A stretch of DNA of 36,798 nucleotides from Flavobacteriales bacterium UBA7878 (GCA_002501205.1 DLRW01000076.1:1-36798), one strand, 5' to 3'; positions 1 to 7,442 are shown, numbered from the stretch's first letter. Made by a program: numbers and translations. The notes: generated by a model not told the origin, from the sequence alone.

Positions 1-300
1 GGCCGCTACAAACTCCAGAATTTGACAGAATCCTGCACAAAACCTCATCCCCTCCTTAAAGCATCGTTTCGGAGCCTCCGGCACCTGAGCAGCGATAGCC
101 GTTCGCAGGGTAGCACTCAGGACTCAAATTCGCTTAAAAGAAAATCCCCAATCCAAGGAAAAACTTCAATCAGGCTGGCCCGACCCAAGAAACGGCGGTC
201 CAAGGGAATCGCCTCCCAGCGGCCTTGACCTTTTGTTTTGGGTGATACTTTTTGCATTGGCCAAAAAGTACCCAAAAACCCTAGGCCTTTCCCTAGGTGA
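1..300 (+). repeat. Long dispersed repeat, copy 1 (first of tandem pair 1)
   Basis: This unit is cut by the window start. It opens at the same point as position 3421 of copy 4 and then tracks it closely: a 'tttcggagcc' segment, CCTGAGCAGCGATAGCC followed by TTCGCAGGGTAG, then GGCTGGCCCGACCC and GGCGGTCCAAGGGAATCGCC. It ends in a hairpin (246-270) and a CCTAGG...CCTAGG block that runs directly into copy 2. Inside the CCTGAGC block, CCT/AGG and GCGA/TCGC can pair, suggesting a folded RNA or DNA element. The short open frame over 22-228 is not convincing as a gene, because the copies differ by indels that break the frame. The function is unknown. Confidence 0.85.
246..270. repeat. Hairpin at the 3' end of repeat copy 1
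   Basis: The arms TACTTTTTG (246-254) and CAAAAAGTA (262-270) are perfect complements around a 7-base loop. A diverged version sits at the equivalent place in copy 3 (3236-3264). It resembles a terminator stem but has no T-run directly after it, so it may be structural rather than a transcription stop. Confidence 0.7.
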
Positions 301-752
301 TTTTTGATTCCTTTTTAGTCATCAAAACCGTTCTTCGCTTTTCGCTCCATGCTCTCTCCGCCTGCAGCGGACGCAATTACGCGAAGCTCGGAACTATCAC
401 TGAGGAAAGGCCGAATCTTCCAAATGATGGGAGCTGCAAACTCCAGTATTTAGCCGAATCCTTCACTAAACTTCACCCCAACCTTAAAACTTAGTTTCGG
501 AGGCTCTGGCACCTGAGCAGTGATAGCCGATCGCAGGGTAGTACTCAGGACTCAAATTCGCTTAAAAGAAAACTTCAACCCCATAGAAAACCATCAATCA
601 GGCTGGCCCGACCCCAGAAGCGGCGGTCCAAAGGAATCGCCTCTCAGGGGCCTTGATTTTTTGAATACTTTTTCAAATGCCTTATAAATTTTCAATGGAA
701 TTTGAGAGCTCAGGCTAGAAGCCTTCGGTTTTATCAAGAAAAAAGTACTACC
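301..752 (+). repeat. Long dispersed repeat, copy 2 (second of tandem pair 1)
   Basis: This is a full-length unit. It has a left module (about 301-427) with 'ttcctttttagtcatcaaaa', the near-palindrome TCCGCCTGCAGCGGA and a 'gcgaagctcggaa' block, then the middle module shared by all copies (CCTGAGCAGTGATAGCC, GGCTGGCCCGACCC, GGCGGTCCAAAGGAATCGCC). The terminal hairpin is split: the left arm 'tactttt' lies near 665 and the right arm 'aaaaaagta' near 740, with about 60 bases between them. In copy 3 the equivalent arms (3171-3198) are only 6 bases apart. Copy 2 therefore carries an insertion in the loop, or copy 3 a deletion. Confidence 0.85.
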
Positions 753-942
753 TAAAACTCGGCACATGAAGTCACTCATTAGAGGTATCCAGTATGGAAG
801 AAGATTAACAAAATAGAAATGGTTTGACCAGCCAAAGTCAATGAAAAATCGACCAAGATAGATCTATGGAACTTCAATTATCATTGGGCTACTCCAGGAC
901 TTGCTTTATCTTAGTTTAAAAATCACCCAATACCATTTAAAG

Positions 943-1320
943 ATGATTGAAATTACCGCCGATATATTAACCGCCTTGGTTGCATTAGAGCATTTGTACA
1001 TTTTATGGATAGAAATGTTTGCCTGGGAAACACGAGGTAGAAAGGCCTTTAAATCAATACCCGCAGATCTATTTCCTAGAACTAAGGGATTGGCCGCAAA
1101 TCAGGGTCTTTATAATGGCTTTTTAGCCGTTGGATTAATCTGGTCCTTCCTGATAAGGGATATGGATTGGCAAATCAATCTTCGTTTGTTTTTCCTAGGC
1201 TGTGTAGTGATCGCCGGGATTTTTGGTGCGCTTACGGCCGCTAAAAAAATATTCATTATTCAAGCTTTGCCTGCGATTATTGCCTTAACCTTTGTATTAA
1301 TCGAAATGACATCAAAATGA
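943..1320 (+). CDS. DUF1304 family small membrane protein
   Basis: This 125-residue integral membrane protein matches the DUF1304 family. Its first helix carries the family signature EHLYILWIEMFAW, and four hydrophobic segments follow across the length. The open frame extends upstream to a TTG at 901, but I prefer the ATG at 943 because the family begins just before the first helix. Its stop overlaps the next start in an ATGA arrangement, so it is translationally coupled to the GIY-YIG-like gene. The biochemical role of DUF1304 proteins is unknown. The assignment to the family is good; no function is claimed. Confidence 0.85.
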   Translation: MIEITADILTALVALEHLYILWIEMFAWETRGRKAFKSIPADLFPRTKGLAANQGLYNGFLAVGLIWSFLIRDMDWQINLRLFFLGCVVIAGIFGALTAAKKIFIIQALPAIIALTFVLIEMTSK

Positions 1321-1652
1321 AAACTAAAAAAGAGCTTAGGGACGAATACAAACAAATGGAATTCCCCAGAGGCGTCTTTCAACTAAAATGTACCATAAAC
1401 GGGAGATCCCTTATTGACCATAGTGTGGACATGGAATCCAAATGGAACCGCCATAAAATGGAACTCAAGTTTGGTAACCATCGAAACAAAGATTTACAAA
1501 AGGATTGGAATCAATATGGTGAAGAGAACTTCAGTTTTGAAGTCTTGTCCGTCTTAAAGAAAGAAGAGGAAGAAAAGCTCAATATCAACAAAGAGTTAAA
1601 AGCGCTTCAAGATTTGATTATCGAAGAATTGAAGATTGAGAATAGGTATTAA
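1317..1652 (+). CDS. GIY-YIG nuclease-like protein with degenerate motif
   Basis: This 111-residue protein resembles the small GIY-YIG-like proteins of Bacteroidota. The family frame is an N-terminal KKELRDEYKQM helix, then GVFQ (19-22), a second strand about 12 residues later, WNRH (43-46), FGNHRNKDLQKDW and YGEENFSFEVL. In active GIY-YIG enzymes the two strands carry GIY and YIG; here they read G-V-F and L-I-D (32-34), so the second Tyr and the Gly are both replaced. The Arg/His of WNRH and a Glu in the ENFSFE block remain. I infer a GIY-YIG fold that may have lost or altered activity. It overlaps the DUF1304 gene by 4 bases. Confidence 0.7.
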   Translation: MKTKKELRDEYKQMEFPRGVFQLKCTINGRSLIDHSVDMESKWNRHKMELKFGNHRNKDLQKDWNQYGEENFSFEVLSVLKKEEEEKLNINKELKALQDLIIEELKIENRY

Positions 1653-1893
1653 ACTAATCATTATTTAAAGTTTAAACGGACTAGCCCTGAAACCTTTGCT
1701 TTGAAATCTTCTGCTTCGATGGCTTAAAGCTTCAAGGACAAAAAAACGCCTAAGTTTTCGGTAAAAAGATATTTAGGGAATCAAAAGAACTTAGATAATT
1801 ATTAAAAAAAGATAGCAACTGACTTTTAACGCTAACAGGTTAGAAGGAGCACTGTAAACCTGAAATTTAAAAAAATTAACCTGAGCTAAAACC

Positions 1894-2508
1894 ATGGCTG
1901 AATGTATTGAATGTGGTAGCTACACCAAGTTTAACGGTGGACTTTGCTACAAATGTTATAAAGATCAAAACTCCAGTGGAAGGAGTTTTAATGAAGTGAT
2001 CGAAGACGAATCAAAAGGATTGAGCGATAGAGATTTTAACTATCGCTACAGTATGATTAAAGGGCGTATTGCTGAAACCCTAATCCAAGAATTGTTTCTA
2101 AGTCTTGGATATAATGTTTTTAGGTATGGCATGGAAAACACAATTCCAGGAATCATGGAGCTGTTAAAAGGTGTCCGATCCGATGTGGCCCAAGAAATTA
2201 GGCGCATGCCTGACTTTGTAATTCAAGACCCACGCTCAAAGTCAGTTTATTTCATTGAAGTAAAATTCAGAGCCAGTGGTGCCTATAAAGCGAGTGATTT
2301 ACCTAAAAACTATCCATACGAAAATGCCTATATAATCCTGGTTTCCAAGAAGCATATCAAATGCATTACAGTAAGTGAGTTAAATGGAGGACAAGAAATA
2401 TCACCCACATCAAAAAACTATTTAGGAAATCGAAAAGAATTTGACCTTGACAAAGATGTGATTATTGACTTCTGCGCTTTTGCAGTTCAGTTTTTTGAAA
2501 AGGTATGA
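1894..2508 (+). CDS. Zinc-ribbon plus PD-(D/E)XK nuclease-like protein
   Basis: This 204-residue protein begins with a small zinc ribbon (C4-x2-C7 and C18-x2-C21). A domain with the restriction-endonuclease-like core follows: E61 in a GRIAETLIQELF helix, D107 in MPDFVI, and E122-V-K124 in FIEVKFR. The spacing D-x14-E-x-K fits a PD-(D/E)XK active site. These folds cut or process nucleic acids in restriction, repair and mobile-element proteins; the target here is unknown. The ATG at 1894 is used because it precedes the first zinc Cys pair. It lies 241 bases after the GIY-YIG-like gene, within the repeat-bracketed insert. I recognise the fold signature, not a named family. Confidence 0.7.
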   Translation: MAECIECGSYTKFNGGLCYKCYKDQNSSGRSFNEVIEDESKGLSDRDFNYRYSMIKGRIAETLIQELFLSLGYNVFRYGMENTIPGIMELLKGVRSDVAQEIRRMPDFVIQDPRSKSVYFIEVKFRASGAYKASDLPKNYPYENAYIILVSKKHIKCITVSELNGGQEISPTSKNYLGNRKEFDLDKDVIIDFCAFAVQFFEKV

Positions 2509-2597
2509 TGGAATTAGAATTGATCTAATCTCAAAACCTCCTTCAATTCATATTTACAGGCAGCACTAATCTCTTTACATACCATAGCCAGAAAAGG

Positions 2598-2897
2598 ATG
2601 AACTCTTCAATCAAAAACATTTGGATTGAAAGCGAAGAATCAAATGACAATACAGACGTGATTGTCACTTTGCAGGATAACAACCGATATGCAGCAACAT
2701 TCTTTACCTATGAAAACATTGTGGCCCTAAGAATGAAGAATCAGAAATCCGGTGAATGCCTGAATGGGCGATTCTTTTGGGCCTCCGACATGATTCTTGT
2801 AGAACGGGCTTCAAGGATAGAGATTGAAGAAATTATTGAACACCTTTTAGACGAGAAAGAGTTCACATCAATTTTCAAAAAAATTAAAGAGCATTAA
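2598..2897 (+). CDS. Hypothetical protein, 99 residues
   Basis: This small soluble protein has no signal peptide or membrane segment. Its features are SNDNTDVIVTLQDN near the N-terminus, an aromatic patch (AATFFTYENI), SGECLNGRFFWASDMILVE in the middle and an acidic helical C-terminus ending in KKIKEH. I have an impression of similar small proteins in Bacteroidota accessory regions but no function. It is the last gene before repeat copy 3. Its position next to a nuclease-like protein would allow a partner or inhibitor role, but nothing in the sequence shows that. Confidence 0.65.
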   Translation: MNSSIKNIWIESEESNDNTDVIVTLQDNNRYAATFFTYENIVALRMKNQKSGECLNGRFFWASDMILVERASRIEIEEIIEHLLDEKEFTSIFKKIKEH

Positions 2898-3170
2898 ATA
2901 ATATCTCAAAGTAAAGACCGCATCTTCCAAATGTCATCAGCTGTCACAAATAGAGTTCAGTGGAATCCTTCACCAAACATCATCCCCTCCTAAAAACATA
3001 ATTTCGGAGCCTATGGCACCTGAGCAGCGATAGCCGTTCGCAGGGTAGTACCTAAGACTCAAATTCGCTTGAAAGAAAACCCCCAATCCAAGGAACAACA
3101 TCAATCAGACTGGCCCGACCCAAGAAACGGCGGTCCAAGGGAATCGCCTCTCAGGGGCCTTGATTTTTTG

Positions 3171-3198
3171 GATACTTTTTTATCAAGAAAAAAGTATC
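3171..3198. repeat. 11-bp perfect hairpin inside repeat copy 3
   Basis: GATACTTTTTT (3171-3181) and AAAAAAGTATC (3188-3198) pair perfectly around a 6-base ATCAAG loop. The same arms are present in copy 2 but separated by about 60 extra bases. Confidence 0.75.
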
Positions 3199-3235
3199 CC
3201 ATCACGCAAAACCTAATTTCCTAAAAAAGCTCCCT

Positions 3236-3264
3236 AATACTTTTTACATTGGCCAAAAAGTATT
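3236..3264. repeat. 10-bp perfect hairpin at the 3' end of repeat copy 3
   Basis: AATACTTTTT (3236-3245) pairs with AAAAAGTATT (3255-3264) around ACATTGGCC. It is the counterpart of 246-270 in copy 1. One inner G-C pair is lost and the outer stem is longer, so pairing has been kept despite sequence change. Confidence 0.7.
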
Positions 3265-3292
3265 CAAAAACCCTAGGCCTTTCCCTAGATGA

Positions 3293-3700
3293 TTTTTGAT
3301 TCCTTTTTAGTCATCAAAACCGTTCTTCGCTTTTCGCTTCATGCTCCTTCCGCCTGCGGCGGACGCAATTCCGCGAAGCTCGGAACTATCACTGGGGAAA
3401 GGCCGAATCTTCCAAATGATGGCCGCTACAAACTCCAGAATTTGGCAGAATCCTGCACAAAACCTCATCCCCTCCTTAAAGCATCGTTTCGGAACCTCCG
3501 GCACCTGAGCAGCGATAGCCGTTCGCAGGGTAGTACCCAGGACTCAAAATCGCTTGAAAGAGGATTTCCACCCAAAGAAAATCATCAATCAAACTGGCCC
3601 GACCCAAGAAGCGGCGGTCCAAAGGAATCGCCTTTCAGGGGCCTTGACCTTTTGTTTCGTTTTGGGTCAAGCCAAAATGAAAAACACTTGCGACCGAAAG
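3293..3700 (+). repeat. Long dispersed repeat, copy 4 (second of tandem pair 2)
   Basis: This is a full unit with the left module (3293-3420), including a perfect TCCGCC-TGC-GGCGGA inverted repeat and TTCCG...CGGAA, then the middle module matching copy 1 almost base for base from 3421. The terminal hairpin is different again: CTTGACC (3643-3649) with GGTCAAG (3665-3671). A 164-codon open frame spans 3289-3783, but it is not maintained in the other copies and I do not call it a gene. The unit ends about 100 bases before the MBOAT gene, so it may contain that gene's leader. Confidence 0.8.
3643..3671. repeat. Hairpin at the 3' end of repeat copy 4
   Basis: CTTGACC (3643-3649) and GGTCAAG (3665-3671) are perfect complements. 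The stem occupies the same relative position as the unrelated A/T-rich stems of the other copies. Confidence 0.6.
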
Positions 3701-3804
3701 TCTATTTATTTTTCGAAGCGCAAATCCTTATTTTAGCCCAAAGCACTAAGCAATGCCCAGGAAAAGCAACCTTACGGATATAACCGCTCAAGAGATTTAA
3801 ATTA

Positions 3805-5241
3805 ATGCTTTTCAACTCCATCGACTTTGTGGTTTTCCTGCCAATAGTTTTTATTCTCTATTGGCTAATCCCTAAAGAAAAAATCAAGCTTCAAAACCTC
3901 CTGATTGTAGGAGCCAGCTATTTCTTCTATGGCTGGTGGGATTGGCGCTATTTAGGACTCATACTATTAAGCACCATTGTTGATTATGCTGTTGGACTGA
4001 AACTGTCGAACACAGACGCTCGCGGTTCACGAAAAGCATTGCTTTGGATCAGCCTGCTGGTGAATCTCGGACTTTTAGGCTTCTTTAAGTATTACGATTT
4101 CTTTCTAGAGAATTTCAAAGCCTCCTTTTCCTTCTTCGGCACCGAACTCAATGCCAGTTCCCTGAACCTGATACTTCCAGTGGGGATTAGCTTCTACACC
4201 TTTCAGACCCTTAGTTACACGATCGATGTTTACAAACGAAAGCTAAATCCCACCCATGACTTTATAGCTTTTAGTGCCTTTGTGAGCTTCTTTCCTCAAT
4301 TGGTAGCAGGCCCGATTGAAAGAGCCACTCAGCTATTACCGCAATTTTATAAAAGCCGCAGCTTCGATTATTCAAAAGCGGTGGATGGACTGCGCCAAAT
4401 CCTCTGGGGTTTGTTTAAGAAGATCGTGATTGCGGATAACTGCGCGGAATACGCCAACCTCATTTTCAACAACTCCGATCACTTTTCCGGGAGCACCTTA
4501 GTGCTGGGAGCGCTATTTTTCAGCTTTCAGATCTATGGCGACTTCTCCGGTTATTCGGATATCGCCATTGGTACGGCGCGTCTCTTCGGCTTCAATTTAA
4601 GTCGGAACTTTGCCTTCCCCTATTTCTCTCGCGATATCGCCGAGTTTTGGCGGCGTTGGCATATCTCTCTTTCCACCTGGTTTAGAGATTACCTCTACAT
4701 CCCCCTGGGAGGCAGTCGTGGCAGTACCGCCCTAAAAGTCCGCAATACCTTTGTGATTTTCCTGGTAAGTGGATTTTGGCATGGTGCCAATTGGACTTTC
4801 ATTATTTGGGGAGCCTTAAACGCCCTGTATTTCCTCCCCTTATTACTGAGTCAAAATAATCGCAAGCACCTAGACATTGTAGGTTCTAATGGAAATCCCA
4901 TCAAGCTTAAGGAACTATTAAAAATCCTTTTAACCTTTGGCTTAACGGTTCTGGCTTGGGTATTTTTCAGAGCCGAGAACCTGGAACATGCCCTCCACTA
5001 TTTCGCTGAAATATTTTCAACTTCTTTATTCTCCCTACCTGAGATCCTACCTAAAGCAACGCTGATTTTGCTACTACTCTTTTTAGTAATTGAATGGCTA
5101 GGCAGAGAAGATCAATTCGCTTTGCAGCAAATCGGATTGAAGTGGAGAAGACCCCTCCGTTACCTAATGTATCTGAGCCTAATTGCAGCGCTCTTTTGGT
5201 TTGGAGGCAAGGAACAACAATTCATCTATTTTCAATTTTAG
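3805..5241 (+). CDS. MBOAT family membrane O-acyltransferase (AlgI-like)
   Basis: This 478-residue polytopic membrane protein belongs to the MBOAT family, in the AlgI/DltB branch that moves acetyl or other acyl groups across the inner membrane for O-acylation of extracellular polymers. It starts with the typical MLFNSIDFVVFLPIVF helix. The re-entrant core is clear: FWRRWHISLSTWFRDYLYIP with a conserved His near 286, and SGFWHGANWTFIIWG with the predicted catalytic His at 326. Its length is normal for the family. The SGNH gene begins 2 bases after its stop, so the two form an operon. Which polymer is acylated cannot be told, since no polysaccharide synthesis genes are nearby. It lies just after repeat copy 4. 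Confidence 0.93.
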   Translation: MLFNSIDFVVFLPIVFILYWLIPKEKIKLQNLLIVGASYFFYGWWDWRYLGLILLSTIVDYAVGLKLSNTDARGSRKALLWISLLVNLGLLGFFKYYDFFLENFKASFSFFGTELNASSLNLILPVGISFYTFQTLSYTIDVYKRKLNPTHDFIAFSAFVSFFPQLVAGPIERATQLLPQFYKSRSFDYSKAVDGLRQILWGLFKKIVIADNCAEYANLIFNNSDHFSGSTLVLGALFFSFQIYGDFSGYSDIAIGTARLFGFNLSRNFAFPYFSRDIAEFWRRWHISLSTWFRDYLYIPLGGSRGSTALKVRNTFVIFLVSGFWHGANWTFIIWGALNALYFLPLLLSQNNRKHLDIVGSNGNPIKLKELLKILLTFGLTVLAWVFFRAENLEHALHYFAEIFSTSLFSLPEILPKATLILLLLFLVIEWLGREDQFALQQIGLKWRRPLRYLMYLSLIAALFWFGGKEQQFIYFQF

Positions 5242-5243
5242 AA

Positions 5244-6299
5244 ATGGTAATGAAAAAGTTTGTCCTTAAAATAGCTGCATTCTGCCTCCCATTCATTGGC
5301 CTGTACCTCTTTAACTCTTTGATGTACGATCCGACAGAAGGAGACCTGGCCCGTTTGGCTTATCTCTATAACAATCCCTGTCCACGAACTGAAATTCGAA
5401 GTCAATTTCAATTAGAAAAGAAATACCACTTGCTTTCGGAAATCAATCTGGAAGAGGACACTCAATTTGATGTTCTCATCATTGGGGATTCCTTTTCAGA
5501 ACAGGGGAAATTGGGCTATAAAAACTTCTTGGCCCATCAGGGTCTGAGGGTACTACATGTAGATCGCTTTATTTCAGGAGTCAATCCTATTCAAACCCTG
5601 ATTGAATTAAGTAATTCTCGAATCTTTGAGCGGGTAAAAGTGGACTATGTAGTACTCCAGTCGGTGGAACGTAGTTTTAATCAAATCACACAAGACCTGG
5701 ACTTCAATGCTACCCTAAATCTAGACAGCCTCCAAAAACAGATTAAGAAACATGAGAACATTCCTCCCAAACTGGAAGTAGAATTCTTCTCCGACGCCCT
5801 TTTTAAAATACCGCTTAGCAACTTGCAGTACCTGTATAGTGCCAAGCCACCTTATTCCCAAACTTATATCTTCCCGTCCAGCCGTCCGGAGCTTTTTTCC
5901 CATGAACCGAAGAATATCCTAATCTATCAGGAGGACATCAATAAGCTGGACTCAAAGAACAATGCCGATCAGACAATACACAGTATCGAAGCTTTAAGTA
6001 AGATTGACAAGCTGCTGAAGCAGCAAGGAATCAAATTGCTCTCACTTATCAGCCCCGATAAATACGACCTATACTATCCTTATCTAAGCGGAAAAGAGCA
6101 ATTGAAAGCGCCTTTATTTTTCAGTCACTTTAATGCATACCCCAAGCCTTTCAGCAGTGTTAAAGCATTTGAGATTCTCCAAAAGCAGATTGCAAGTGAA
6201 AAGGATATCTACTATTATGATGATACGCATTGGTCACCTAAAGGTGCTCGGCTGATTGCGGATGCGATTTTCGGAATCATTTCTGACAAGAAAAATTAA
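5244..6299 (+). CDS. SGNH-type O-acetyltransferase partner of MBOAT
   Basis: This 351-residue protein has an N-terminal signal anchor (KKFVLKIAAFCLPFIGLYLF) and a predicted periplasmic SGNH domain. The nucleophile motif is FDVLIIGDSFSEQG, with Ser83. The acid/base motif YYDDTHWSPKGARLIADAI lies near the C-terminus, with D326/D327 and His329. These proteins take the acyl group delivered by an MBOAT partner and place it on a polymer. The Ser-first, Asp/His-last order is the canonical SGNH order, unlike AlgJ/AlgX, where Asp and His come before Ser. The open frame reaches back to 5094 inside the MBOAT gene; the ATG at 5244, just after the MBOAT stop, fits the signal anchor. ATG 5250 is an alternative. 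Confidence 0.85.
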   Translation: MVMKKFVLKIAAFCLPFIGLYLFNSLMYDPTEGDLARLAYLYNNPCPRTEIRSQFQLEKKYHLLSEINLEEDTQFDVLIIGDSFSEQGKLGYKNFLAHQGLRVLHVDRFISGVNPIQTLIELSNSRIFERVKVDYVVLQSVERSFNQITQDLDFNATLNLDSLQKQIKKHENIPPKLEVEFFSDALFKIPLSNLQYLYSAKPPYSQTYIFPSSRPELFSHEPKNILIYQEDINKLDSKNNADQTIHSIEALSKIDKLLKQQGIKLLSLISPDKYDLYYPYLSGKEQLKAPLFFSHFNAYPKPFSSVKAFEILQKQIASEKDIYYYDDTHWSPKGARLIADAIFGIISDKKN

Positions 6300-6400
6300 G
6301 AGTCAAAATGAGTTTCCTTTTAACTTGTAGGCAAAACAGAATTTTACTGCTATAGTAATGAATACCCCAACTCAAACTCCAGCATTAAAAACTTCCACAA

Positions 6401-6817
6401 ATGCCTAAAAGCCCTATTCATATTGATTTCTTAGATCATGTCGCCCTAAGAGTTGCGGATATAGAAGCATCCGTTTTATGGTATGAAAAAGTACTGGGCT
6501 TAAAGAAATACCAACTAAGTGAATGGGGAGACTATCCCATTTTTTTACTTGCCGGAAAAACTGGCCTTGCCTTATTCCCCGCCAACAAACTAGACCCAAA
6601 GCTAGACCCGGAGTCCAAAAACATTAAAATCGATCACTTTGCCTTTAATGTTAGTCGAGAGAATTTCGAAAAAGCATGCAAACACTACGCTGCTTTAAAT
6701 TTAGTGTTTGAAATTCAAGACCATCACTTTTTTGATTCCCTTTATACCAAAGATCCCGATGGACATACTGTAGAACTCACCACAATCAAGGTCCGGGAAA
6801 AAGATTTTTACCTCTAA
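6401..6817 (+). CDS. VOC (glyoxalase/dioxygenase superfamily) protein
   Basis: This 138-residue single-domain protein has the paired beta-alpha-beta-beta-beta modules of the vicinal oxygen chelate fold. Candidate metal ligands are H13 (DHVALRV), H79 (IDHFAFNV) and E125 (DGHTVELTT). WYEKVLGLKKY after the first strand is typical. The family includes glyoxalase I, fosfomycin- and bleomycin-resistance proteins and extradiol dioxygenases; nothing here decides the substrate. The Crp/Fnr gene follows after 43 bases on the same strand, so they may be co-expressed. Confidence 0.85.
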   Translation: MPKSPIHIDFLDHVALRVADIEASVLWYEKVLGLKKYQLSEWGDYPIFLLAGKTGLALFPANKLDPKLDPESKNIKIDHFAFNVSRENFEKACKHYAALNLVFEIQDHHFFDSLYTKDPDGHTVELTTIKVREKDFYL

Positions 6818-6860
6818 TTAGGCTTCCATTTGATCTACAATTCAAAACAAATAATAGTAC

Positions 6861-7442
6861 ATGGACAATAAGTTTGTCTCTTATTTCTCCAAAATATCGC
6901 CCCTCACAACTGAGGAGGCCAATGCAATCGCACTTAGCATGCAAACTCGCAGCTTGAAAAAAGGAGACTATCTATTAAGGGAAGGTCAAATCTCGGGTAG
7001 TACCTATTTTATTCTTGAAGGATGTATCCGTGAGTACATCCTTGCCGATGGTGAAGAAAAAACCACCAACTTTTATACCGAAGAGCAGTGGGCGATTTCT
7101 CTCAATAGTTTTGATCAACAAATTCCCGCCAAGCACAATTGGATATGCGCTGAAGATTGCGAGGTGGTTCAAGGGGACGAAGAGCAGGCTCAGGCTCTTT
7201 TTAAAAAATTCCCGCGCTTCGAAACCCTTTCAAGAACCATTATGGAAGCGGCCTTCGCAGAACAGAGAGATGCCCTAAATTCCTATTATACCGACAGTCC
7301 TGAAGAACGTTATCTCAAATTGCTTAGTTCAAGGCCCAGCTTATTGCAAAGGATTCCCCAATATCAAATTGCCAGTTATATTGGGGTTAAACCCGAATCC
7401 TTGAGCAGAATCCGCAAGCGCATCGCCAAGGGTATTAACTAG
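6861..7442 (+). CDS. Crp/Fnr family transcriptional regulator (paralogue 1)
   Basis: This 193-residue regulator has an N-terminal cyclic-nucleotide-binding-like beta-roll (about 20-120; KKGDYLLREGQISGSTYFIL and EGCIREYI) and a C-terminal winged helix (about 145-193; SYIGVKPESLSRIRKRI as recognition helix). The Arg-Ser/Thr-Ala phosphate-binding motif of true cAMP receptors is not seen, and there is no N-terminal Fe-S cysteine set, so the ligand is unknown. It is similar in layout to the genes at 13515 and 26846. Its TAG stop shares bases with the TAG of the convergent DUF4386 gene. Confidence 0.9.
   Translation: MDNKFVSYFSKISPLTTEEANAIALSMQTRSLKKGDYLLREGQISGSTYFILEGCIREYILADGEEKTTNFYTEEQWAISLNSFDQQIPAKHNWICAEDCEVVQGDEEQAQALFKKFPRFETLSRTIMEAAFAEQRDALNSYYTDSPEERYLKLLSSRPSLLQRIPQYQIASYIGVKPESLSRIRKRIAKGIN

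Larger units (their letters stand above)
753..2912. other. Gene insert bracketed by two tandem repeat pairs
   Basis: The segment between the end of copy 2 and the start of copy 3 holds four short plus-strand genes: DUF1304, GIY-YIG-like, PD-(D/E)XK-like and a 99-residue hypothetical. The flanking repeat pairs share the same internal junction (about 258-355 and 3247-3346), so they are long direct repeats. No transposase, integrase or obvious target-site duplication is visible. By eye the nuclease-like and 99-residue genes are richer in A+T than later genes such as katG. This fits an accessory cassette, but the mechanism is inference. Confidence 0.5.
2913..3292 (+). repeat. Long dispersed repeat, copy 3 (first of tandem pair 2, left module missing)
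   Basis: The unit starts abruptly within the left module at 'aaagaccgcatcttccaaatg', compared with 'aaaggccgaatcttccaaatg' in copies 2 and 4, so it is 5'-truncated. The middle module is nearly intact: CCTGAGCAGCGATAGCC, TTCGCAGGGTAG, CTGGCCCGACCC and GGCGGTCCAAGGGAATCGCC. It has two hairpins in a row (3171-3198 and 3236-3264), where copies 1 and 2 have one each. It ends with the same CCTAGG block that joins copy 1 to copy 2. Confidence 0.85.

Noticed and set aside
22..494. Open frames of 65-68 codons within repeat copies 1 and 2
   Set aside because: The frames are not conserved between copies, which differ by indels, and the composition (runs of Ser, Arg, Pro) looks like translated non-coding repeat.
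753..2912. Composite transposon or integron
   Set aside because: No transposase, integrase, terminal inverted repeats or attC-like sites are visible; only long direct repeats are present.
1..3700. CRISPR array
   Set aside because: Repeat units are hundreds of bases long with unlike sizes, not short repeats with regular spacers, and no cas genes are present.
3289..3783. A 164-codon open frame across repeat copy 4
   Set aside because: It spans left and middle modules and the hairpin; the other copies have stops in this frame. It is treated as repeat, not gene.
5094..5243. Start of the SGNH protein inside the MBOAT gene
   Set aside because: The upstream 50 codons are the MBOAT gene in another frame; ATG 5244 is directly followed by a signal anchor.
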